Origin: Methanarcanum sp963640855
GTDB taxonomy: Archaea > Thermoplasmatota > Thermoplasmata > Methanomassiliicoccales > Methanomethylophilaceae
Direction: 5' to 3'
Assembly: GCA_963640855.1 (NCBI GenBank)
Contig: CAVIAJ010000026.1
Location: 1 to 10,505, forward strand
Length of the DNA: 10,505 bases
Part shown: positions 6,222-10,505 of the stretch, one piece after another
Position numbering within the stretch: the stretch's first letter is position 1
How the letters are laid out: each line of letters opens with the position of its first letter
Notes under the pieces: generated by a model
The model's database searches: none
What the model was told of the DNA's origin: nothing
Seen by the model: only the letters and a program-made list of their open reading frames with translations
Made by a program: the position numbers and the translations under genes

Positions 6222-7275
6222 TACGGCCAGAATAGAAGGAAGGAAAGCGGACCACATCAACATTACACTCAGCGAGAATGTTACGCCGGGATACAGATAC
6301 TGGGATGACATTAAACTGATTCATGAAGCGTTACCGGAATTGAATTACGATGATATTGATACTTCATCGGTTGTTCTGGGAAAGAAACTTGAATTCCCGT
6401 TCATCGTAAACGCAATAACGGGAGGATTCGACGGTGCCGTTGCAATCAACAGGAATCTTGCGAAAGCGTGTTCGGAGATGGGTGTCGGAATGGGAGTAGG
6501 TTCCCAGAGAGCGGCTGCAGAAGGCGTGAGTAAGGAAAGTTACAGCGTAATCAACGATTACGATATCCCGTTGATTATAGGTAACGTAGGTGCCCCGCAG
6601 TTGGTGGAACAGAAGAAGAAACATGCCCTTACTTCCGAAGACATCGGTAATTTAATGGATTTGATTTCCGCGGATTATATGGCGGTACATCTCAACTTCT
6701 TGCAGGAAGCCGTTCAGCCGGAAGGAGATATGAACGGTGCAGGATGTACGGAAGCGGTAAGAGAATTAGCACGTGAATTCCCGCTGATTGTAAAAGAAAC
6801 AGGTGCGGGAATTTCTTATAAGACGGCAAAGAGGCTGGAAAGTATCGGTGTAAAGACAATAGACATCGGAGGCATGGGGGGTACAAGTTTCTCTGCCATA
6901 GAGATGTACAGAGCCAAAGAGAAGAATGATGTTCTCAAAGAAAGAATAGGAAAGACATTCTTCGACTGGGGAATACCTTCTACGGTGTCTCTGTTGACAA
7001 TAAATACAAAACTCCCCGTGATTGCGTCGGGAGGCATCTTAAACGGATTGGATGCCGCCAAATCAATAGCAATGGGTGCAGTATGCGCAGGGGCATCGGG
7101 TGCGGTGCTGAAGGCCGCAACGGAATCGTCGGATGAGGTTGTCAGAGTATTGACGGTAATAAGAGAAGAACTCAGAACGGCGATGATGCTCACCGGATGT
7201 AAGAATATATCACAGTTATCGAAAACAGATTATATTACGGTCGGAAAGACCGCAGAATGGACGGAAGGATTCTGA
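6190..7275 (+). CDS. fni: Type 2 isopentenyl-diphosphate delta-isomerase (FMN-dependent)
   Basis: Interconverts IPP and DMAPP using reduced FMN and Mg2+, supplying the allylic primer for prenyl chain growth. The 361-aa TIM-barrel protein has the family signatures: GRKADHI near the N-terminus, FIVNAITGG, GMGVGSQRAA (about 96-105), NVGAPQL, HLNFLQEAVQPEGD (substrate and metal site), KETGAGIS, DIGGMGGTSFSAIE (FMN phosphate region) and ASGGILNGLDAAKSIAMGA. All blocks are intact. ATG 6190 gives a 32-nt overlap with ipk and has a GGAG only 3 nt away. GTG 6214 (codon 9) is a good alternative, with GGAG at a better spacing and an 8-nt overlap. It directly links IPK's product to the GGPP synthase encoded next. 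Confidence 0.94.
   Translation: MFPVPERKVIDTARIEGRKADHINITLSENVTPGYRYWDDIKLIHEALPELNYDDIDTSSVVLGKKLEFPFIVNAITGGFDGAVAINRNLAKACSEMGVGMGVGSQRAAAEGVSKESYSVINDYDIPLIIGNVGAPQLVEQKKKHALTSEDIGNLMDLISADYMAVHLNFLQEAVQPEGDMNGAGCTEAVRELAREFPLIVKETGAGISYKTAKRLESIGVKTIDIGGMGGTSFSAIEMYRAKEKNDVLKERIGKTFFDWGIPSTVSLLTINTKLPVIASGGILNGLDAAKSIAMGAVCAGASGAVLKAATESSDEVVRVLTVIREELRTAMMLTGCKNISQLSKTDYITVGKTAEWTEGF
7263..7269 (+). promoter_or_regulatory. Shine-Dalgarno sequence of the GGPP synthase gene inside fni
   Basis: GGAAGGA lies 5 nt before ATG 7275, inside the last codons of fni. The fni stop (TGA 7273-7275) and this start share one base (TGATG), the classic stop-start arrangement for translational coupling. 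It favours ATG 7275 over ATG 7257. Confidence 0.6.
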
Positions 7276-8261
7276 TGGATGCCAGGAAAGAACTTGCAAG
7301 GATGTCCGAAGAGATCGGCGGAGCGATCAGATCGTACATTGAAGATGAGGAACCGAAGAACCTCATAGAAGCGTGCAGACAGTACCCCTATCACGGCGGT
7401 AAGAGAATGAGGCCTGCGATGGTTATCGCCGCGTGCGGTGCGGTCGGAGGAGACAAGAGTAAGGCTGTGCCTTTGGCTGTTGCCATAGAGTACATTCACA
7501 ACTTCACTCTGATTCATGATGATCTTATGGACGGAGACGAGAAGAGACGCGGTATGACTACGTCACATGTGATGTACGGAATGCCTACCGCTGTTTTGGC
7601 GGGAGACGGATTGTTTGCAAAGGCGTTTCAGATTATCTCGACGATGGATGTTTCCGGAAATGTTATCAAAAAGATTCTTTCGGTTGTTTCTACGGCCGTA
7701 TGGGATCTTGCACGCGGACAGCAGATGGATATCAACAATGAGAATAATGAGAATGTTACGATGGACGAGTACATTGAGACTATCCGTCTCAAGACGAGTG
7801 TTCTCTTTGCTTCGGGCGCTGCAGGCGGTGCTCTGACAGGAGGAGCTTCGGATGAAACTGCCGGAAAAATACACGAGTATGCTATGTCTTTGGGTGTGGC
7901 TTTCCAGATGTATGACGATATTCTCGGAGTTATAGGGGATCCTGCGAAGACAGGAAAATCCGCAGGAAACGATATCCGTAAGGGAAAGAGAACGGTTATT
8001 GTCTGTCATGCTGTTGAGAACATCAAAGATAAGAAAGAATTGGAGAAGTTCTTATCGATTCTCGGTAAAGAAGATGCAACTGAGGAAGAGATTGAAGTTG
8101 CAAGGGAAATACTCAGAAAAGCGGGAAGTATTGACTATGCAGTTGATATGGCAAAGAAGTACACTCAGGACGCTATTTCGAAGCTTGACTGTCTTGAAGA
8201 CTCTGAAGATAAGAAATTCATGATTGCTCTTGCGGAATATGCAATGAGCAGAGATGTCTGA
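7275..8261 (+). CDS. Short-chain polyprenyl diphosphate synthase, probable geranylgeranyl diphosphate synthase
   Basis: Adds IPP units to DMAPP to make GGPP, the precursor of archaeal ether-lipid chains. The 328-aa product has the all-helical prenyltransferase motifs, numbered from MDARKEL: GGKRMRP (41-47), the first Asp-rich motif DDLMD (82-86) followed by RRG, LARGQQMD (145-152), and the second Asp-rich motif YDDILGVIGD (213-222) then KTGKSAGNDIRKGKRT. The fifth residue before the first Asp-rich motif is Phe (FTLIHDD). An aromatic residue there fits type I archaeal GGPP synthases, so C20 product is likely but C15 or a dual product cannot be excluded. The start at 7275 shares a base with the fni stop. 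An in-frame ATG at 7257 would add 6 residues. It is the last gene of the operon, followed by a T-tract and hairpin. Confidence 0.92.
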   Translation: MDARKELARMSEEIGGAIRSYIEDEEPKNLIEACRQYPYHGGKRMRPAMVIAACGAVGGDKSKAVPLAVAIEYIHNFTLIHDDLMDGDEKRRGMTTSHVMYGMPTAVLAGDGLFAKAFQIISTMDVSGNVIKKILSVVSTAVWDLARGQQMDINNENNENVTMDEYIETIRLKTSVLFASGAAGGALTGGASDETAGKIHEYAMSLGVAFQMYDDILGVIGDPAKTGKSAGNDIRKGKRTVIVCHAVENIKDKKELEKFLSILGKEDATEEEIEVAREILRKAGSIDYAVDMAKKYTQDAISKLDCLEDSEDKKFMIALAEYAMSRDV

Positions 8262-8294
8262 TTTTTCTCTCTCGGAGGCCCCTTCGGGGCCTCC
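8262..8294 (+). terminator. T-tract plus perfect hairpin after the isoprenoid operon
   Basis: ATTTTTCTCTCTC follows the GGPP synthase stop. A perfect 9-bp stem then comes, GGAGGCCCC (8274-8282) with GGGGCCTCC (8286-8294), loop TTC. The T-tract can terminate the operon. The hairpin would serve both strands between this gene and the convergent small gene at 10160-10336, which were neighbours before the IS inserted. Confidence 0.65.
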
Positions 8295-8300
8295 CGTAAA
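8294..8300. repeat. Target-site duplication, left copy
   Basis: CCGTAAA abuts the left terminal repeat of the insertion sequence and is matched exactly at 10125-10131. Its first base is also the last base of the terminator stem. Confidence 0.85.
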
Positions 8301-8329
8301 CCTAAAACTTCGGAATCGTGTAGGTTACA
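8301..8329 (+). repeat. Left terminal inverted repeat of the IS
   Basis: Starts CCTAAAACTTCGG and ends TGTAGGTTACA. It aligns with the complement of 10097-10124 with one 1-base gap and a few mismatches in the middle. Its inner end contains the dyad GTGTA-GGT-TACAC (8318-8330). Confidence 0.85.
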
Positions 8330-8385
8330 CGTTTTGAGAATTTCTTGATTTAAATTTGGTATTTAAAGTGTTTATATATGGCAAC

Positions 8386-8394
8386 CTTTATATT
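8386..8394 (+). promoter_or_regulatory. TATA-like box of the transposase gene
   Basis: CTTTATATT is centred about 27 bp before ATG 8417, predicting a leaderless transcript. A second AT-rich box, TTTATATAT at 8371-8379, would start transcription near 8400 instead. Confidence 0.5.
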
Positions 8395-8417
8395 TGTAAC
8401 CTTACATATAGGTTACA
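8395..8417 (+). promoter_or_regulatory. Probable transposase-binding operator at its own promoter
   Basis: TGTAACCT (8395-8402) and AGGTTACA (8410-8417) form a perfect 8-bp inverted repeat with a 7-nt spacer, exactly filling the gap between TATA box and start codon. The 12-mer TGTAACCTTACA (8395-8406) is identical to 10097-10108 in the right terminal repeat. Binding of transposase here would repress its own gene; this is an inference from shared sites. Confidence 0.5.
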
Positions 8418-10096
8418 TGGGAAGCATATTCTATATCGAGAGGAAAGGTCAGAAGTACGCATACGAGAGTGTATCCAGACGGGTCCCGGGAAGGAAGAAT
8501 CCTGTCACGCAGAAGACGTATCTCGGAAAGGTCAATCAGTCGACTGGTAAGATAATTCCCAAGGAATCGAGAACGCCACCTTCCGAAGAACACGTTCGGA
8601 AGTACGGTTGTGTGACTATTTTGGACAAGATCCAAAGCGATCTCGGTATCATGGACGACCTCTTCGAATGCTTCCCGGATATCGCAAAGAACATCCTCGC
8701 CACGGCCATGGCCGTGGCCATAGATCCCACTCCCTTCAACGACATCCATTTCACGGTGGACGAGAACGGGTTGAAGGATAGGTTGAGACTCAGAGGCAAT
8801 CTGTCCCCGCCCGTATTATCGGAGATGACCAAGGATCTCGGTCAGAGATTGTCAGCGATGGATTCCTTCTTCATCCGTCGGGCGGCCAGGATGGCCGCCG
8901 ACGGGACGTATGCCGTCGACATAACATCCAATTCCACGTATTCCGACATGGGAGGGTATGCGGAATGGGGCTACAACCGTGACGGTGAGGCACTTCAGCA
9001 GACGGAGATTCTTCTGGTGACCGACGGTAACGGAATACCGTTGGCATTCCAGATGCTTCCCGGTTCGATAGCTGACGTATCCACACTGGAATCGACGGTA
9101 GAATGGATGGACAGTCTCGGTATTAAGGGGAGATTGGTGGCGGATCGCGGGTTCGAGAATGCCTCCAACGTGGCATCACTCCTTGACAAGGACATACTGT
9201 TCACCATGCCATCCAACGTCCGTGAGATGCCTATTAAGAAATTAATGACCAAGGCGAAGAAGGTCATGAAGGAACCGAGTTCCATCCGCAGACATGAAGG
9301 CAGGACGTACAGGGTCGCTGAGTACGAGGTCGGCGTCGCCGACCTCGATAGCGGTCATCGCTATGTGACCAGATTGGAGATTAACGAGAAGGATGCGGAG
9401 TCGGAGAATGCTCTGTTCGAGACAAGTCGTAAGGTGAAGGCGTTCGTCGTATCCGATCCGAGGAAGGCTGCGGACGATATGGATGGATTGATGTCGGCCA
9501 TCGAGAGGGCTGAGTTGGAACTGGAAGGTACCAAGAGGAAGGATCCGGCCAAGGAGTTCTCCAAACTTCCGGCATTCGTACGTTCTCATCTGGATTGGAG
9601 CGCGGATGATGACGGCGTGATGCACATCGAGAGGTTGCAGAACTCGTTCTCCTTCGATTCCAACAGAGCAGGTATGTTCGTGATGTTGACATCCGAGGGA
9701 ACGACATGGGAAGAGATGATGTCGTCCTATGACACCAGGGACTGGGTGGAGAAGGCGTTCGATGTGTATAAGACGGACACAGACGGGCCCCGGTCAAGAA
9801 CCGGGGACCCTGACCGTGCACGTGCCAGGTTCTTCATCAAGATGATCTCGCTGATCATGAGGGTACACATTCAGAACATGTTCAGGAATCATGAGAGGGA
9901 CATATTGAACACGAAGAAGAGGAAGGATAACGTGTGCGATCTTTCCGTGAACGGGATGATGAGGACTCTTGGTACCTTGATGGTTATCGTCAGCCCCGGT
10001 TATGTCCGTTTGACCCAACCCTCGAAGACCGTGAAGGAGATATTCTCCCTCTTCGGGCTCGAAGAGCCCGTGGCTGGGAGAATAGATCTGCCCTGA
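8417..10096 (+). CDS. IS4-superfamily (IS1634-like) DDE transposase
   Basis: Catalyses excision and insertion of the surrounding element. Numbered from MGSIFYIE, the 559-aa protein has the RNase H-like DDE triad: Asp168 in YAVDITS, Asp243 in LVADRGF and Glu445 in the YDTRDWVEKAFDVYK block. That block is a perfect Y-x2-R-x3-E-x6-K (Tyr438, Arg441, Glu445, Lys452), the IS4-superfamily signature. A long insertion of about 200 residues between the second Asp and the Glu is normal for this group. ATG 8417 is chosen over ATG 8378 because it starts with the usual MxSIFYIE, follows a TATA box by 27 bp and leaves the operator outside the coding region; the longer form adds 13 residues translated from promoter sequence. 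No frameshift is seen, so it may be active. Confidence 0.92.
   Translation: MGSIFYIERKGQKYAYESVSRRVPGRKNPVTQKTYLGKVNQSTGKIIPKESRTPPSEEHVRKYGCVTILDKIQSDLGIMDDLFECFPDIAKNILATAMAVAIDPTPFNDIHFTVDENGLKDRLRLRGNLSPPVLSEMTKDLGQRLSAMDSFFIRRAARMAADGTYAVDITSNSTYSDMGGYAEWGYNRDGEALQQTEILLVTDGNGIPLAFQMLPGSIADVSTLESTVEWMDSLGIKGRLVADRGFENASNVASLLDKDILFTMPSNVREMPIKKLMTKAKKVMKEPSSIRRHEGRTYRVAEYEVGVADLDSGHRYVTRLEINEKDAESENALFETSRKVKAFVVSDPRKAADDMDGLMSAIERAELELEGTKRKDPAKEFSKLPAFVRSHLDWSADDDGVMHIERLQNSFSFDSNRAGMFVMLTSEGTTWEEMMSSYDTRDWVEKAFDVYKTDTDGPRSRTGDPDRARARFFIKMISLIMRVHIQNMFRNHERDILNTKKRKDNVCDLSVNGMMRTLGTLMVIVSPGYVRLTQPSKTVKEIFSLFGLEEPVAGRIDLP
9325..9347. repeat. Perfect 10-bp hairpin inside the transposase gene
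   Basis: CGAGGTCGGC (9325-9334) and GCCGACCTCG (9338-9347) pair perfectly over a 3-nt GTC loop. It may only reflect codons for YEVGVADLD, but the stem is long for chance. Confidence 0.5.
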
Positions 10097-10124
10097 TGTA
10101 ACCTTACAATCCCGAAGTTTTAGG
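10097..10124 (-). repeat. Right terminal inverted repeat of the IS
   Basis: Reads TGTAACCTTACA at its inner end and CCGAAGTTTTAGG at its outer end, the complement of the left repeat. It begins right at the transposase stop codon (10094-10096). Confidence 0.85.
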
Positions 10125-10131
10125 CCGTAAA
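10125..10131. repeat. Target-site duplication, right copy
   Basis: CCGTAAA, identical to 8294-8300. Removing the element and one copy restores a continuous intergenic sequence, GGCCTCCCGTAAACAG. Confidence 0.85.
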
Positions 10132-10159
10132 CAGTTTGTCCGGGTAACATATCGGCTGT

Positions 10160-10336
10160 TCAGTCAAAACTTTCCAGGAGTTCTCTGTCCATTACATCTT
10201 CGATTGCTTTTATCACTGCATCCAATGCATCGGAACTTCTCATGAGATCTCTGAAACAGATTGCAGTATCTCTGAGATTGCTGAGAAGACAGTTTTCTGT
10301 TTCATGCTGACTCAATTCCCCTATGGTCGTCACCAT
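10160..10336 (-). CDS. Small acidic hypothetical protein (58 aa)
   Basis: An ORF starting MVTTIGELSQHETENCLLSN and ending AIEDVMDRELLESFD. It is 58 aa, acidic, predicted largely helical, with Cys16 and Cys27, and has no signal peptide or membrane segment. I do not recognise a family. Support for its being a gene: a TATA-like box TTTAATATT (complement of 10355-10363) lies about 24 bp upstream of the ATG, the same leaderless spacing as other genes here. Its codons also look like host codons. It converges on the isoprenoid operon, and the IS lies just past its stop codon. It could be the last piece of a longer decayed gene, but the promoter position argues for a complete small gene. Coding status is moderately likely; function unknown. 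Confidence 0.55.
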   Translation of the reverse strand: MVTTIGELSQHETENCLLSNLRDTAICFRDLMRSSDALDAVIKAIEDVMDRELLESFD

Positions 10337-10354
10337 ACGGTGTGTGAGTCGTTG

Positions 10355-10363
10355 AATATTAAA
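10355..10363 (-). promoter_or_regulatory. TATA-like box of the 58-aa gene
   Basis: On the minus strand this reads TTTAATATT, centred about 24 bp upstream of the start codon at 10336. A short dyad CACC-ATAC-GGTG (10331-10342) covers the start codon. Confidence 0.45.
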
Positions 10364-10458
10364 GAAGGAAAAGGACTACAGTTAGCAGTTAGTGTGTACT
10401 GACATACAGAACAATACCTTCTGAAAACTGAATGATGAAATAGAAAAAAGAATAAGGG

Positions 10459-10480
10459 GAGAGAGCCCGAAGGCTCTCTC
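10459..10480 (-). terminator. UUCG-tetraloop hairpin terminator for a minus-strand gene beyond the right edge
   Basis: On the minus strand GAGAGAGCC pairs perfectly with GGCTCTCTC over a TTCG loop closed by C-G, the very stable cUUCGg form. A T-rich run with TTCTTTTTTC follows. The plus-strand side (GTTTATTGTTTT) is also T-rich, so it may act in both directions. The region 10364-10458 between it and the small gene's promoter holds no gene I can support; it has only a tandem CAGTTAG pair (10379-10392). Confidence 0.6.
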
Positions 10481-10505
10481 GTTTATTGTTTTCACTGCTG
10501 TCTCT

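Larger units (their letters stand above)
8301..10124 (+). mobile_element. Complete IS4-superfamily (IS1634-like) insertion sequence
   Basis: An 1824-bp element with one transposase gene. Its ends are imperfect inverted repeats of about 28 bp that start with 13 identical bases (CCTAAAACTTCGG at 8301-8313 and its complement at 10112-10124) and end in GGTTACA. It is flanked by 7-bp direct repeats CCGTAAA (8294-8300, 10125-10131). Size, terminal repeats and a single long DDE ORF fit the IS1634 group. The perfect target duplication and intact ORF suggest recent insertion and possible activity. Codon choice in the transposase seems richer in G-ending codons (AAG, GAG, AGG) than the fni gene, by eye only. 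Confidence 0.9.

Noticed and set aside
8378..8380. ATG as the transposase start
   Set aside because: The added 13 residues are encoded by the TATA box and operator region; homology begins at ATG 8417.
9381..9821. A 146-codon minus-strand frame in the transposase as a possible passenger gene
   Set aside because: Its product is low-complexity (rich in Pro, Ser and Arg), typical of an out-of-frame reading, and it lies over the catalytic block.
10379..10392. Tandem CAGTTAG pair as a CRISPR or iteron repeat
   Set aside because: Only two 7-bp units with no spacer or further copies; likely chance.
10481..10505. The 3' end of a minus-strand gene at the right edge
   Set aside because: A stop codon (complement of 10492-10494) fits, and the terminator suggests a gene, but too few bases are present to support a coding call.

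Overview
The window looks like a chromosomal segment of an archaeon, most likely Methanomassiliicoccales or a related Thermoplasmata lineage. Evidence: an archaeal NAC protein (NAC plus UBA), the archaeal isoprenoid trio isopentenyl phosphate kinase / FMN-dependent type 2 IPP isomerase / geranylgeranyl diphosphate synthase, a HypC hydrogenase chaperone, a solitary 5S rRNA gene with its own TATA box, and TATA-like boxes about 24-27 bp upstream of several start codons, as expected for leaderless archaeal mRNAs. The order-level assignment is an inference from gene content, not a database match.

Layout. 1-2367: two tandem same-strand paralogues of the AAA-ATPase-like family. The first is cut by the left window edge and keeps a C-terminal PD-(D/E)XK nuclease domain; the second is complete at its N-terminus but stops before that domain. 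2451-4262: an AlaX-type alanyl-tRNA editing protein, NAC and HypC, with HypC translationally coupled to NAC. 4255-5022 (minus): a winged-helix regulator with a V4R-like C-terminus, overlapping the end of hypC tail to tail by 8 bp. 5023-5240: a 218-bp intergenic region with the divergent regulator promoter, a very strong hairpin and the 5S promoter. 5241-5362: 5S rRNA. 5448-8261: a tightly overlapped isoprenoid operon (IPK, Fni, GGPP synthase) that takes isopentenyl phosphate to GGPP for archaeal ether lipids, followed by a T-tract and a perfect 9-bp hairpin.

8301-10124: a complete 1824-bp insertion sequence (IS4 superfamily, IS1634-like). It has about 28-bp imperfect terminal inverted repeats, a single 559-aa DDE transposase with a perfect Y-R-E-K signature, and a 7-bp target duplication (CCGTAAA) on both sides. 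It inserted right beside the terminator hairpin, in the gap between the isoprenoid operon and a convergent small gene. The dyad half-site found in its terminal repeats recurs between its TATA box and its start codon, suggesting that transposase autoregulates.

10125-10505: a 58-aa minus-strand ORF (10160-10336) with a well-placed TATA box, and a UUCG-tetraloop hairpin (10459-10480) that looks like the terminator of a minus-strand gene beyond the right edge. No CRISPR array or tRNA gene was seen.
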